A stretch of 64,000 bases of DNA from Flagellimonas beolgyonensis (GCF_003992615.1 NZ_RZMY01000003.1:126501-190500); one strand, 5' to 3'. Shown: positions 1 through 10,540, counted from the stretch's first letter. Numbers and translations: made by a program. Notes: generated from the letters alone by a model not told the origin.

Positions 1-1342
1 TGCCCAACAATTGTTCAAACTTGCTTTCGGCTTCATCGGAAAAATCCATGTTCATTGCGGAAGACATACCCATGTGGCCCTCATGGCCCGTCATGGTTTT
101 GCCACCATCTTGGTTCATCATGGATTTCTTACCCTGTAATTGTGCAGCCGCATCCACGGTAAATGTGCCCTTGGCGACCACACGATCTCCTGATTTCAAT
201 CCAGAATTGACCACATACACGCCATTCATTAGGTTACCCAGTTCCACTTCACGCATTTCAAAAATGGAAAAATTTGCATCGGGTTGCACATAGACCACAG
301 ATCTTTTACCGGTCCATAGCACGGCACTTTCCGGAACGGTCAACACTTCGTTATCTTCCATTTTGGAAACTTCCACCTCGCCCTGAACGAACATCCCTGG
401 TTTTAGCATACCCTTTTTATTATCGAGTTCTGCCCGTACTTCCAGCGTTCTGGTTTGGGTATTCAAAATCGGGTCTATGAAGGAAATTTTAGCCTTAAAT
501 TTTTCATTCGGATAGGATGTGGTGGTCACTTCCATACCCTGTCCCGTTTTAAACTGGCTTAATTGGTTTTCATAAGCATCAAAAACGGCCCAAACGGAAT
601 TAAGATTGGCCACTTTCACCAATGGTGAACCTGTTTTGATGTAATCCCCTTCTTCCACCATGATAGCAGATACCACGCCACTTACATTGGCATAAACCGG
701 GAAATTCTCCACCACCTTGCCCGAACTTTCAATTTGATCGATCTGGGCATCGGAAAGCTTCCAAAGTTTCAACTTGCTTCGTACCGCATTGTACAATTGT
801 GGTTGACTTGATTTCAACCCTGCAGCGGTCAACAATTCTTGCTGTGCCGACACCAATGCGGGCGCATAAATGGTGGCCAACTTTTGGCCTTTCCGGACTT
901 CTTCACCTTCAAAATTGATGGACAAGCTTTCAATACGACCATCAAAATAGGCCGATTGCACAGCATCCGAATTTTGGTTGATGGCCACTTTCCCTGAAAG
1001 CTTGATTTGATGCCCTCCTTCCATATCAGATCCCACAACAACGGTTTCCACCCCGGCCAATACCATGGCATTTTCCGTCATTTTGATTTGATTGGCCGCC
1101 AAGCCTTCACCATTGGTATCCGCAGGTATCAAATCCATGCCGCAAATGGGGCAACTACCTGGCTCCGGCTGCATAATTTGGGGGTGCATGGAGCAAGTCC
1201 ACATTTCTCCGGCAGCAATCTCTGCATCATGGTTATGTGCATCCATTGAAGCAGTTTCAGCTTTACCACCAAAAATGAAATACCCCACAAGCAGCCCAAC
1301 AATGACCGCAATTCCGATGTAAACAATATTTTCCTTTTTCAT
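1..1342 (-). CDS. cusB: CusB-type RND efflux periplasmic adaptor (3' end cut by window edge)
   Basis: Periplasmic adaptor joining an RND pump to its outer-membrane channel; probably exports Cu(I)/Ag(I). I translated it by hand because the frame has no stop before the window edge; 447 codons are present. An N-terminal anchor (about residues 7-24) is followed by an HMBD metal-binding motif at 48-73 (WTCSMHP, then CPICGMDL), a barrel-sandwich hybrid and beta-barrel (DAYENQLSQFKTGQGMEV region) and a Met/His-rich tail (GHEGHMGMSSAMNMDF) that runs off the window. The ATG at 1342 lies 5 nt after the PepSY stop, so it is the last visible gene of the copper operon. In most systems cusB sits next to cusA; here copA and others lie between them. 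Confidence 0.93.
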   Translation of the reverse strand, partial: MKKENIVYIGIAVIVGLLVGYFIFGGKAETASMDAHNHDAEIAAGEMWTCSMHPQIMQPEPGSCPICGMDLIPADTNGEGLAANQIKMTENAMVLAGVETVVVGSDMEGGHQIKLSGKVAINQNSDAVQSAYFDGRIESLSINFEGEEVRKGQKLATIYAPALVSAQQELLTAAGLKSSQPQLYNAVRSKLKLWKLSDAQIDQIESSGKVVENFPVYANVSGVVSAIMVEEGDYIKTGSPLVKVANLNSVWAVFDAYENQLSQFKTGQGMEVTTTSYPNEKFKAKISFIDPILNTQTRTLEVRAELDNKKGMLKPGMFVQGEVEVSKMEDNEVLTVPESAVLWTGKRSVVYVQPDANFSIFEMREVELGNLMNGVYVVNSGLKSGDRVVAKGTFTVDAAAQLQGKKSMMNQDGGKTMTGHEGHMGMSSAMNMDFSDEAESKFEQLLG

Positions 1343-1347
1343 CTCTG

Positions 1348-2055
1348 TTATTTTTTTCGTTGTATCAACTTTCGAACACTCGGCGACGAGGTAAACCACA
1401 GCAAGAATCCGCTCAACACTGTGATCAGGCCCATTAATGAAAAGGCACGAAGCACCGTGGTGTTAAAATCGTCCCTGCCTTCATAATCCATGGTATGTGT
1501 CATCCATAAAAAATCGAACCATCGCCAATTGCGGTGTCGTACGGTTTGAAAAGAACCATCTTCTACGGAAACATAGGCCTTGATGTCTTCGGGCGAATCA
1601 TACGAAATAACGTAGGCAGGTAATTTCTTCTCACGGTATTCATGGTGTTTGTCAGTTTCCGAAAGCACTTCAACACCTTTAACCTTAAGGTCTGGGGACA
1701 TTTGGTTTTGGGCCACTTGCAGGGCTTCCTCCTCCGTAATACCCTTTTTCAGTCTGCCCGTTCTGGCATCCACCAAAAACTTGTGGTTGATCCAGTAATA
1801 GGGCTTACCCGCGATTTCCTTTAAACTTATTGCACTGATATTGTCTGTAACATCGATCTGGGAAAGGCCGATCAGATCATTGAAAGCCATGGGCTCATAT
1901 TCCATGTTCCTAAAATGATCGCCATGGATCTCGTCAATATCGGTCCAACTGAAATAGAGGCCGCTGGCCGTCCACATAATGAACTGAATGCCCAAAAACA
2001 GTCCCAAATACCGGTGGGCCTTTCGAATTTTTACCGCTGTGGTTCTTTTTACCAT
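1348..2055 (-). CDS. PepSY-domain membrane protein
   Basis: A 235-residue protein with one TM segment near the N-terminus (about residues 15-37, after a KIRKAHRYLG motif typical of PepSY_TM proteins), a periplasmic region with PepSY-like segments (ITEEEALQVAQNQM; YVSVEDGSF) and a C-terminal TM helix (about 203-222). The family is associated with iron or copper handling and reductase-type membrane proteins, but the biochemical role is not fixed. It starts 2 nt after the copA stop and ends 5 nt before cusB, so it is co-transcribed with copper export genes. A role in periplasmic metal handling or reduction is inferred from context. Confidence 0.85.
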   Translation of the reverse strand: MVKRTTAVKIRKAHRYLGLFLGIQFIMWTASGLYFSWTDIDEIHGDHFRNMEYEPMAFNDLIGLSQIDVTDNISAISLKEIAGKPYYWINHKFLVDARTGRLKKGITEEEALQVAQNQMSPDLKVKGVEVLSETDKHHEYREKKLPAYVISYDSPEDIKAYVSVEDGSFQTVRHRNWRWFDFLWMTHTMDYEGRDDFNTTVLRAFSLMGLITVLSGFLLWFTSSPSVRKLIQRKK

Positions 2056-2057
2056 AT

Positions 2058-4559
2058 TTAATCAATTGATTTTGTTCGTAACCGTAATGCATTGCCGATC
2101 ACCGATACCGAGCTGAAACTCATGGCCAGTGCGGCTATCATTGGTGACAACAGGATTCCAAAAAATGGATAGAGCACCCCTGCTGCCACTGGCACACCTA
2201 TCGTATTATAGATCAAGGCAAAAAACAGGTTCTGCTTGATGTTCTTCATTACGGCCTCACTGAGGTTTCTTGCTTTTACAATACCGTGAAGGTCGCCTTT
2301 TACCAAAGTGATCATGGCACTTTCAATGGCCACGTCGGTACCGGTGCCCATGGCAATCCCCAAATCGCTTTTTGCCAACGCTGGGGCATCGTTGATGCCG
2401 TCACCGGCCATGGCCACAATCTTTCCTTCGGATTGTAGACGTTCTACTTCCTTCATTTTGTCCTCGGGCAAGGTCTCTGCCTTAAATTCATCCAAGTTGA
2501 GTTCCTTCGCCACGGCAGCCGCTGTATTTTTGTTGTCACCAGTAAGCATGATCACGGAAATGCCCTTGTCCTGAATCGCTTTGATCGCTTTGGCACTGGT
2601 CTCCTTCACCTTATCCCCAATGGCTACATAGCCTCGACATTTGCCATCCACAGCAAGATAGGATATTGTTTTCCCTTGCTCTTGGGATTTGGCAACCTCA
2701 TCCTTCATTTTTTGGGTAATCTCAATTCCGTTTTTGTCCATCAGTTTGGCATTGCCCAGCAGCACTTTTTTGCCGTCCACAACACCTTCGACCCCCATGC
2801 CGGTTACTGCATTAAAATCCTTAGACTTTAAAATTTCAATATTATTTTCTTTTCCAAATTTGACGGTTGCCTGCGCCAAGGGATGTTCACTATTGGCATT
2901 GACCGAAATCAGGTATTGGAGCAATTCCTCATTTGAAAAGTCGTCCCCAAAATTTCCAAAATGATCAAATGTTGGTTTTCCCTCTGTTATGGTTCCCGTT
3001 TTATCCACGATCAACGTATTCACTTTGGCCATTTTTTCCAGGGCCTCAGCATTCTTGATCAACACACCGTTTTGGGCCCCTTTGCCCACACCGACCATTA
3101 CGGACATGGGTGTCGCCAAACCCAAAGCACAGGGACAGGCAATGATCAACACGGCAATGGCATTGATCAAGGCATACACATAGGGGGGCTGGGGTCCCCA
3201 AATGGCCCATACCGCAAAAGTGATGACTGAAATGATAACCACTGTTGGCACAAAATAGGCAGATACCCTGTCTGCCAAATTCTGAATGGGTGCCCGGCTT
3301 CGACTTGCATCGTTGACCATTTTGATAATTTGGGAAAGTAGGGTATCGCTGCCCACTTTCTCCGCTTTCATCAAAAAGGTTTGGTTACCATTAATGGTTC
3401 CACTGCTCACCTTGTCTTCCACAGTCTTTTCAACAGGAATGGGTTCGCCGGTGATCATGGATTCGTCAACAGACGTTTCTCCTTCCGTAATGACTCCGTC
3501 CACCGGAATTTTTTCGCCGGGTTTCACTCGTAAAATGTCCCCCAATTCAATATCATCAATGCTCACCTCAACTTCTTCTCCATCCACCACTTTGGTGGCC
3601 TTATTGGGAGCCAATTTCAATAGTTCCTTTACCGCATTATTGGTTTTACTATGGGCCCTTGCCTCCAACAATTGACCCAACAACACCAAGGTGAGGATTA
3701 CGGTGGTGGCCTCAAAATACACATGCACAGCACCGGATTCGTCTTTGAATTGATCTGGGAAAAAATCGGGAAACAACAGTCCCAATATACTGAACACAAA
3801 AGCTACTCCTGCTCCAATTCCGATGAGGGTGAACATGTTCAGGTTCCACGTTTTGATACTCCGGTAGGCCCTCTCAAAAAACATCCATGTGGCATAAAAT
3901 ACCACAGGCAAAGACAGGGCAAACTGCACCCAATTCCAATATTTGGGCGACATGGCTTGATACAAAGGGTTATTGGGTATCATATCGCTCATGGCAATCA
4001 AAAAAATGGGCAGCGTGAACCCAACGGCCAACCAAAACTTTTTCAGCAGTTTTTTATAGGTCTTCTCTTCTGCACTGGCTTCGGGTTTCATCGGCACGAG
4101 ATCCATCCCGCAAATCGGACAGGAACCCGGCCCATCCTCCACTACTTCGGGGTGCATGGGACAGGTCCATTTTTCCTTGGACCCCGAGGTTATGTTCTGT
4201 TCTTCCACCAAATCCATCCCACATACGGGGCAGTCACCCGGTTGGTCGTACGTTTTGTCATCTTCACAGCGCATGGGACAATAAAAGGTGCCCGTTCCTC
4301 CCTTGACCGGCCGATTACTCTTTTTTTTTGGCTCATGGTGGTGATGGCCTGGCATGTGTATGGAATACCCTCCGCCATCGTTCTCCAATGCCTTTTCAAA
4401 TGTTTCCAAGGGGATATGCTCCCCCATTTCTATCGTAGCCTCGGCCTTCTCCAAGTTCACCTCAACCGCTTGCACTCCATCCACGTTGGAAAGGGTTTTC
4501 TCAACATGGCTTCTGCAGCCGTTACAGCTCATTCCGTGTATGTGATAGGTATGCTTCAT
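2058..4559 (-). CDS. copA: Copper-translocating P1B-type ATPase with HMA and two HMBD modules
   Basis: An 833-residue inner-membrane pump that moves Cu(I) out of the cytoplasm using ATP. Visible in order: HMA domain with GMSCNGC (Cys12, Cys15); a His cluster (GHHHHE, about 71-76); HMBD modules at 92-118 and 131-157 (CPVCGMDL and CPICGMDL); membrane helices; actuator TGEP at 370-373; the metal-selective CPC at 475-477; phosphorylation DKTGT at 519-523; HP at 559-560; hinge GDGINDAP at 719-726. CPC plus HMBD fits the CopA/SilP group. It is 69 nt downstream of the HMA-AraC gene and 2 nt upstream of the PepSY gene. No missing catalytic residue is seen. Confidence 0.97.
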   Translation of the reverse strand: MKHTYHIHGMSCNGCRSHVEKTLSNVDGVQAVEVNLEKAEATIEMGEHIPLETFEKALENDGGGYSIHMPGHHHHEPKKKSNRPVKGGTGTFYCPMRCEDDKTYDQPGDCPVCGMDLVEEQNITSGSKEKWTCPMHPEVVEDGPGSCPICGMDLVPMKPEASAEEKTYKKLLKKFWLAVGFTLPIFLIAMSDMIPNNPLYQAMSPKYWNWVQFALSLPVVFYATWMFFERAYRSIKTWNLNMFTLIGIGAGVAFVFSILGLLFPDFFPDQFKDESGAVHVYFEATTVILTLVLLGQLLEARAHSKTNNAVKELLKLAPNKATKVVDGEEVEVSIDDIELGDILRVKPGEKIPVDGVITEGETSVDESMITGEPIPVEKTVEDKVSSGTINGNQTFLMKAEKVGSDTLLSQIIKMVNDASRSRAPIQNLADRVSAYFVPTVVIISVITFAVWAIWGPQPPYVYALINAIAVLIIACPCALGLATPMSVMVGVGKGAQNGVLIKNAEALEKMAKVNTLIVDKTGTITEGKPTFDHFGNFGDDFSNEELLQYLISVNANSEHPLAQATVKFGKENNIEILKSKDFNAVTGMGVEGVVDGKKVLLGNAKLMDKNGIEITQKMKDEVAKSQEQGKTISYLAVDGKCRGYVAIGDKVKETSAKAIKAIQDKGISVIMLTGDNKNTAAAVAKELNLDEFKAETLPEDKMKEVERLQSEGKIVAMAGDGINDAPALAKSDLGIAMGTGTDVAIESAMITLVKGDLHGIVKARNLSEAVMKNIKQNLFFALIYNTIGVPVAAGVLYPFFGILLSPMIAALAMSFSSVSVIGNALRLRTKSID

Positions 4560-4628
4560 CTTGTTTGTTTTTTTATTTCAAAACTAGTTGATCGCAGCTT
4601 GGAGGATTTTTACAATTTTGGGTTTCTT

Positions 4629-5180
4629 TTATACAATTTGATCTAAGGATTTCCTGTTCCAATCCTGTACAATTTTGTATTCGGACATCGACATTCCCGT
4701 TACGGTTTTAAACTGTTTTGCCAAATGACTGCTGCTTTTGTAATTCAGGTCATAGGCGATTTCAGAAAAGGTTTTGTTGTCCATCTGAATCTCCTCCTTT
4801 ACTTTTTCCATCTTAAGAAGGATAAAATATTTTTCAATGGTCAATCCTTCTTTCGCACTGAACAATTTACTCAGCATCGAGTACTCTTTGTTCATCTTTT
4901 CTGACAGGTATGTCGAGAGATTCTGTGAAATGCCATTTTCAACAGCTTCGATCAAATGTTTTTTGATGTCCACAATGATTGTTTCATTCAAATCGGCGAT
5001 CAATTCAAAGCCATTTTGAATCAGAATCTCTCGAATACGCTCTTTTTTTGCTTCGGCTCCATCTGCAAACCGAACTTCTCCCAGATCAATTTGTACCACC
5101 TCGATGCCTTCTTTCTGAAATTCACTTTTCAGAACGCTCTTGCATCTGTTGCAAACCATATTTTTGACCTTTATACGCAT
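4629..5180 (-). CDS. AraC-type regulator with N-terminal HMA-like metal-binding domain
   Basis: A 183-residue fusion. Residues 1-65 resemble an HMA domain with the metal-binding pair in MVCNRCKS (Cys10, Cys13); residues about 95-172 are an AraC-type double helix-turn-helix (FSEIAYDLNYKSSSHLAKQFKTVTG split over two helices, ending MSMSEYK). It is short for an AraC protein because it lacks the usual cupin-like sensor. Inference: Cu(I) or Ag(I) binding by the HMA part changes DNA binding, making it the local sensor for the efflux operon in which it is embedded, 31 nt after the HMBD lipoprotein and 69 nt before copA. Its target site was not identified. Confidence 0.88.
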   Translation of the reverse strand: MRIKVKNMVCNRCKSVLKSEFQKEGIEVVQIDLGEVRFADGAEAKKERIREILIQNGFELIADLNETIIVDIKKHLIEAVENGISQNLSTYLSEKMNKEYSMLSKLFSAKEGLTIEKYFILLKMEKVKEEIQMDNKTFSEIAYDLNYKSSSHLAKQFKTVTGMSMSEYKIVQDWNRKSLDQIV

Positions 5181-5211
5181 GGTTCAGGTTTTAGGGAGCC
5201 AAATGTGTCTT

Positions 5212-5568
5212 TTAGTTTTCGCCGTGCCCTTCGTGGTAATCTTCGTTCAATACGTAGGTCATTCCACAAACCGGACATTTTCCCTCAGCATCGCTACCAC
5301 TCCCTTCACAGTGCATTGGGCAAACATATTTGGAGGTGTATTCTTTCCCCTGTTTATCGGCAGTGCCCATTTCACCCATATCGTGGTCTTTGTGGTCCAT
5401 ACTGTCCATGTCGTGGTTCATTTGATCGTTTCCGTGGTCCATATCGTGATCCATGGTTTCCTCCACAGCGGGTTCTTTGTTCTCTTCCGCCTTGCCTTTG
5501 CAGGATACCGTTAGTACCAATACAGATGCGAATGCGATTCCGATGATTGTTCTGATGTTTGTTTTCAT
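5212..5568 (-). CDS. Heavy-metal-binding (HMBD) lipoprotein
   Basis: A 118-residue protein with a lipoprotein signal peptide (lipobox LTVSC, Cys23), a linker rich in His, Met and Asp (DHDMDHGNDQMNHDMDSMDH, about 40-59) and a C-terminal HMBD motif at about 81-106 (YVCPMHC, then CPVCGMTY). It is probably lipid-anchored facing the periplasm, where it would buffer or hand over copper to the CusCBA pump. It starts 17 nt after the TolC gene. The Met/His richness is visible in the sequence; the chaperone role is inferred. Confidence 0.88.
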   Translation of the reverse strand: MKTNIRTIIGIAFASVLVLTVSCKGKAEENKEPAVEETMDHDMDHGNDQMNHDMDSMDHKDHDMGEMGTADKQGKEYTSKYVCPMHCEGSGSDAEGKCPVCGMTYVLNEDYHEGHGEN

Positions 5569-5585
5569 GTTTGTTAAAATTAAAT

Positions 5586-6806
5586 TTACTTGTTGATTAA
5601 ATAATTAATGATGGCAGATTGCATGTAATACAGCTGCACGGATTGTATTTGATTGGTTTGAAATTTCAATTGTAATTCCTGGATATCCAGCACATCATTG
5701 AAATTGATGGTGCCCGTTTCATAGTTCTTGATCAAGATTTCCTCAGCATCCTTGGCCTGTTTTAGGTTTTGTGCTTGGGTTTCAAAGGAAATTCTGGCTT
5801 CGTTGCGCTGGGATACCGCTTTGGCATAAGCATTCTCCAACACGTTCAATCGCTCCTCTTTTTGAAACTCAATTTCTTTTTGTTTCAGTTCGTTCTGCTT
5901 GCTGACCGACTTGAATTTATTGTTGAAAATGGGAATGGAAAGGGTGACCATGGGCATTAAGATGTCCTTTCCATTGTCGCTGAACACCATATCGGGGCGC
6001 TCGGTTACGGGAATATAATCCAACCCAACGCCAAAACTTGGGGCATTTTCCTTTTGGTTGAGCACTTCGGATTGCACCACGGATTCAAATAGTTGATCGT
6101 ATTTTAAAAGTTCGGGGTTCAAGGACAGATCTTCTTTGTTGAACAAAACATCTTCCGCAGGAACTTGCATATCGTCCACGACTTCAACAAAAATACGCTC
6201 GTCCCGGTTCAATAGATTGTTGAAGACCGCCTGTTCGGCCATATAACGTTGCTCCAGGACTTGTTTCTTTTGTTGGAGTTCGTTCTGACGAATCTGAAGT
6301 TTAAGCACATCCACTGCCGAAGCTTTCCCAACTTCCACGGAAGTCAAGGCCAACTTTTCGTACGTTTTCAACAATGCAATATTCTCATCCAACACTTTTT
6401 GTGTTGCCTGTATGCCAAACAAAGAATAATAGGATTGAGCTACGGACAACGCCAATTTTCGTTTGGCAATTACCAGCTCGGTGTACTCTGCATCCGCCAT
6501 GGAACCGGTATAATTTTGTCTTGCGGTGATGGTCCCAAACCAGGGCAACATCTGGGAAACCGAAAAGCGGGCCCGCTGTGCACCGGTTCGGGTTTCGGGT
6601 TCGCTCACAAAATATCCCGCACCAATCGTGGTATTGGGCAACGTATTGACCTCGTTTACCTTTTCCGAGGCAATGGTATGACGCAGTTCCATCGCTTGAA
6701 TTACAGGACTGTTCAACTCCGCTTCCTGAAGGTAGGCTTCCAAAGTCTGCGCTTTCGAAACCATGGATATCAAAACAAAAAACGATATAGTGATTATGCT
6801 TTTCAT
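5586..6806 (-). CDS. cusC: TolC-family outer-membrane channel (CusC-like)
   Basis: A 406-residue outer-membrane efflux protein with a signal peptide ending SKAQ (about residue 20) and two TolC repeats rich in coiled-coil helices, for example AYTEL-type and KQNELKQKEIEFQKEE segments. It would form the exit duct for the RND pump. Its ATG overlaps the cusA stop by 4 nt (ATGA), indicating translational coupling to the pump. No lipobox is seen, unlike E. coli CusC, so it is probably not lipidated. Confidence 0.92.
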   Translation of the reverse strand: MKSIITISFFVLISMVSKAQTLEAYLQEAELNSPVIQAMELRHTIASEKVNEVNTLPNTTIGAGYFVSEPETRTGAQRARFSVSQMLPWFGTITARQNYTGSMADAEYTELVIAKRKLALSVAQSYYSLFGIQATQKVLDENIALLKTYEKLALTSVEVGKASAVDVLKLQIRQNELQQKKQVLEQRYMAEQAVFNNLLNRDERIFVEVVDDMQVPAEDVLFNKEDLSLNPELLKYDQLFESVVQSEVLNQKENAPSFGVGLDYIPVTERPDMVFSDNGKDILMPMVTLSIPIFNNKFKSVSKQNELKQKEIEFQKEERLNVLENAYAKAVSQRNEARISFETQAQNLKQAKDAEEILIKNYETGTINFNDVLDIQELQLKFQTNQIQSVQLYYMQSAIINYLINK

Positions 6807-9800
6807 CGTTGTTGTATTTTAAGTTGTAACTCACTTTTCCAACTGTAAAGCACGGGGACCACAAAAAGTGTGATCAACGCGATCAACATACCGCCAAAAC
6901 TTGGTATGGCCATGGGTATCATGATGTCGCTTCCCCTCCCCGTACTGGTGAGCACAGGCAATAATGCCAAAATAGTGGTTGCCGTTGTCATTAAACATGG
7001 CCTGATCCGCTTTTCCCCTGCCTCCAGTACAGAAGCCCGAATACCTTTCACAGTTTCCGGTTCGTTCTTTTCAAAGGTTTGGGTAAGGTAGGTTGCCATG
7101 ACCACGCCATCATCCGTGGCAATGCCAAAGAGTGCGATAAATCCGACCCAAACTGCCACACTGAGATTAATCGTGTGCATTTGAAAAAGATCACGGATGT
7201 TTTCGCCCATGAAGCTGAAATTCAAGAACCAATCCTGACCATACAGCCAAATCATCAAAAAACCACCGGCGAAGGCCACAGCAATTCCCGAAAACACCAT
7301 AAACGACGTGGCCACGGACCTGAATTGAAAATAGAGGATCAAGAAAATGATCAGCAGGGCCAAGGGCACCACCACCGAAAGGGTTTTCTTGGCTCGTAAC
7401 TGATTTTCATAGGTCCCTGTAAATTGGTAACTGATCCCTTTGGGAACTACCAATTCCCCACTTTCAATTTTCTCCAAGATTTTGGCCTGTGCATTTTCCA
7501 CCACATCCACTTCGGCAAAACCGTCCTGTTTGTCAAAAAGCACATAACCTACCAAAAAGGTATCCTCACTCTTAATGGCCTGCGGCCCTTGTTCGTAGCG
7601 TATGGTCACCAGTTCGCTCAACGGAACGGGACTGCCTTTTTTCACAGGAACATAAATGTTGCCAATATCCGTTGGACTTTCGCGCAATTCGCGTGGATAG
7701 CGCACCCGCACCCCATAGCGCTCACGCCCTTCCACGGTTTGGCTTAAGGTCATGCCCCCAAGTGCCACTTCCAATATTTGCTGTACATCTTCGATCACCA
7801 AACCGTAGCGCACCAATTTTTCACGATCAATATCAATCAACAAATAGGGTTTGCCTACGATCCGATCGGCAAAAACCGCCTCATCCTTAACGCCTCGGGC
7901 TTCTTTTAAAATGGGCTCCAGTTGAAGACCGAAACTTTCGATTTCCTTCAAATCCTGTCCCTTCACTTTAATGCCCATGGGTGCGCGCATCCCTGTTTGG
8001 AGCATCACCAAACGGGTTTCAATGGGTTGTAATTTAGGTGCTGATGTTACCCCTGGCAATTTGGTGGCAGCCACGATTTCATTCCAGATATCATCCGCAT
8101 TTTTGATTTCGGGGCGCCAGTTTCTAAAATATTCCCCGTCGTTATCCGGAATCAACAAACTTCTATCAATCCGAAGGGGTTCCGCAATATGGGAATCCAC
8201 ATAATTGGTTTCGTTGCGCACTTCCAGATTGGGATTGGCGGCCACTTTTCCATTTTTCAACTCAAAATAGCCGTCCTTGTTCACTTTGAATCGTTGTGGA
8301 CTGCCATCTTCACCCTTTTCATACTCGGACCGATATTGAATGATGTTCTCGTACATGGAAAGCGGTGCAGGGTCCAAGGCAGATTCCGTACGACCCGACT
8401 TACCGACCACCAAATCAATTTCCGGGATGGTGGCTACGGCCATGTCCAATTGCTGCAATACCCGTTTGTTTTCCTCCACTCCGGCATGCGGCAAGGAAGT
8501 GGGCATCAATAGGAAAGAACCTTCGTTCAAGGAGGGCATAAATTCTTGACCCGTGTTGCGCATGATCAATACTCCAAAGACCACGATCACGGTCGGGATG
8601 GAAAGGAATAGCATTTTGTTCTCCAATGCCCAGGTCAATATGCGACGATAATAGGTTCTGAACAGATAAAAAACACCCAAAAGCACACCACAGATAAGTG
8701 ATACAAAAATCAGGTTGATGGCAATGCTCCTATCAAATCCCAAAGGCCTCCAATACGTCGCCAATAAAAACACAATGGTTGTTATACTGATGGCCACATT
8801 GAGCATTCCATATTGTTTTTCTGAAATGACTTCCTTCAATTTTAAAATGCCGGAAACGCCAAAGGCCACCAATACCAATCCCATCCAATAACCAAATGCA
8901 ATGGCGATCAATCCTAGAACAACAAGGATTCCATTCCAGATGTATTTCAATATCGGCTTCTGGTCCTTTTTCCTAAAGATGATGGCCGCAAAGGGGGGAA
9001 TAATGAACAAAGCGACCAAAATGGAAGCCGTTAATGCAAAGGTCTTGGTAAAGGCCAATGGACGAAAAAGCTTTCCTTCGGCCCCGATCATGGTGAAGAC
9101 AGGTATAAAACTGATGATGGTGGTGAGCACCGCGGTTAAAATGGCACCCGACACTTCGGAAGTGGCATTGTACACCAAAGTGTTGATGGGCAATTTATCT
9201 TCGTCCTCATCCATGTGCCTGATGATGTTTTCTGAAAGGATGACCCCCACATCCACCATGGTACCAATGGCAATGGCAATTCCTGAAAGGGCCACAATAT
9301 TGGCATCGACCCCAAACAGTTTCATGGCAATGAAGACCATGAGCACAGCAACGGGCAGCAATCCCGATATCAGAACAGAAGCTCTTAGGTTAAATACCAT
9401 CACCACAATCACCAAAATGGTGATCAGAATTTCAAGGGTCAGGGCCTCGTTCAACGTGCCCAATGTTTCTTGGATCAGTTCGGTACGATCATAAAAAGGC
9501 ACGATGGTCAATTGTGAGGTTCTTCCATCTTGCAGTTGTTTGGAGGGCAACCCCGCACTCAATTCCTTGATTTTCTCCTTCACATTGTTGATGACCTCCA
9601 ACGGGTTAGCCCCATAACGGGCCACCACTACACCACCAACCACCTCGGCACCTTCCTTGTCCAAGATACCCCTTCGCACAGCGGGTCCCAACGATACATG
9701 GGCCACATCTTTCACCCGAATGGACGTATAATCGGTGGAGGTGACCACGGCATCTTTGATGTCATCCAAGGATTTGATGTACCCTAATCCCCTAACCAAA

Positions 9801-10540
9801 TACTCCGCCTTGTTGATCTCCAAGGTTTGTGCACCGATATCCCTATTGCTTTGTTTTACGGCCTTTACCACTTGATCTAATCCCACGTTGTACTGTTTCA
9901 TCAACTCGGGATCTACATCGATCTGGTATTCCTGTACAAATCCACCAATCGATGCTACTTCGGAAACTCCAGAAGCGGAGGACAAGGCATATTTTACATA
10001 GTAATCCTGAACACTTCGTAATTCCTGAAGGTCCCATCCACCGGTCACGTTACCATCGTTGTCCCTTCCTTCCAAGGTGTACCAAAAAATCTGTCCCAAA
10101 GCGGTGGCATCGGGTCCCAAAGCAGGGTTTACCCCATCGGGCAACAGGTTATTGGGGAGGGAATTCAATTTTTCCAGTATACGGCTTCGGCTCCAGTAGA
10201 ATTCTACGCCTTCCTCAAAAATGATATAGATGCTGGAAAACCCAAACATGGAGGAACTACGAATCGTCTTTACCCCGGGAATGCCCAAAAGTGAGGTGGT
10301 CAACGGATAGGTAATCTGATCTTCGATATCCTGTGGAGAACGACCGGGCCATTTGGTGAAAACAATTTGTTGGTTTTCACCGATGTCGGGAATGGCATCC
10401 ACGGCTACGGGATTGTTGGGTAAAAATCCTGTATCCCAGTTAAAAGGAGTGCTTATCGTTCCCCACCCTACAAATAGAACGAGAAGCAAAATGGCCACCA
10501 GTTTGTTTTCTATAAGAAATTTGATGCTTTTGTTCAGCAT
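6803..10540 (-). CDS. cusA: CusA/CzcA-type heavy-metal RND efflux pump
   Basis: A 1245-residue inner-membrane proton-driven transporter, longer than E. coli CusA (about 1047). Family marks: N-terminal TM1, then the periplasmic start with WPGRSPQDIEDQITYPL; TM4 segment GIAIAIGTMVDVGVILSENI; the conserved METAL-binding-loop region ETRLVMLQTGMRAPMG; late TM segment FGIATDDGVVMATYL. The extra length is mostly an inserted hydrophobic block (about residues 530-640) between TM6 and the following amphipathic segment, with several added TM stretches. The start at 10540 gives a clean TM1 (FLIENKLVAILLLVLFVGWG). The Met residues suggest copper or silver, but substrate is not provable here. It is followed directly by cusC. 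Confidence 0.95.
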   Translation of the reverse strand: MLNKSIKFLIENKLVAILLLVLFVGWGTISTPFNWDTGFLPNNPVAVDAIPDIGENQQIVFTKWPGRSPQDIEDQITYPLTTSLLGIPGVKTIRSSSMFGFSSIYIIFEEGVEFYWSRSRILEKLNSLPNNLLPDGVNPALGPDATALGQIFWYTLEGRDNDGNVTGGWDLQELRSVQDYYVKYALSSASGVSEVASIGGFVQEYQIDVDPELMKQYNVGLDQVVKAVKQSNRDIGAQTLEINKAEYLVRGLGYIKSLDDIKDAVVTSTDYTSIRVKDVAHVSLGPAVRRGILDKEGAEVVGGVVVARYGANPLEVINNVKEKIKELSAGLPSKQLQDGRTSQLTIVPFYDRTELIQETLGTLNEALTLEILITILVIVVMVFNLRASVLISGLLPVAVLMVFIAMKLFGVDANIVALSGIAIAIGTMVDVGVILSENIIRHMDEDEDKLPINTLVYNATSEVSGAILTAVLTTIISFIPVFTMIGAEGKLFRPLAFTKTFALTASILVALFIIPPFAAIIFRKKDQKPILKYIWNGILVVLGLIAIAFGYWMGLVLVAFGVSGILKLKEVISEKQYGMLNVAISITTIVFLLATYWRPLGFDRSIAINLIFVSLICGVLLGVFYLFRTYYRRILTWALENKMLFLSIPTVIVVFGVLIMRNTGQEFMPSLNEGSFLLMPTSLPHAGVEENKRVLQQLDMAVATIPEIDLVVGKSGRTESALDPAPLSMYENIIQYRSEYEKGEDGSPQRFKVNKDGYFELKNGKVAANPNLEVRNETNYVDSHIAEPLRIDRSLLIPDNDGEYFRNWRPEIKNADDIWNEIVAATKLPGVTSAPKLQPIETRLVMLQTGMRAPMGIKVKGQDLKEIESFGLQLEPILKEARGVKDEAVFADRIVGKPYLLIDIDREKLVRYGLVIEDVQQILEVALGGMTLSQTVEGRERYGVRVRYPRELRESPTDIGNIYVPVKKGSPVPLSELVTIRYEQGPQAIKSEDTFLVGYVLFDKQDGFAEVDVVENAQAKILEKIESGELVVPKGISYQFTGTYENQLRAKKTLSVVVPLALLIIFLILYFQFRSVATSFMVFSGIAVAFAGGFLMIWLYGQDWFLNFSFMGENIRDLFQMHTINLSVAVWVGFIALFGIATDDGVVMATYLTQTFEKNEPETVKGIRASVLEAGEKRIRPCLMTTATTILALLPVLTSTGRGSDIMIPMAIPSFGGMLIALITLFVVPVLYSWKSELQLKIQQR

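Noticed and set aside
3651..4646. Open plus-strand frame of 331 codons opposite copA
   Set aside because: It is antisense to the HMA/HMBD and membrane part of copA, has no family resemblance, and its length follows from the codon bias of copA.
6385..6864. Minus-strand frame of 159 codons overlapping cusC and the end of cusA
   Set aside because: Shadow frame of cusC; no signal peptide or domain, and cusC is well supported in the other frame.
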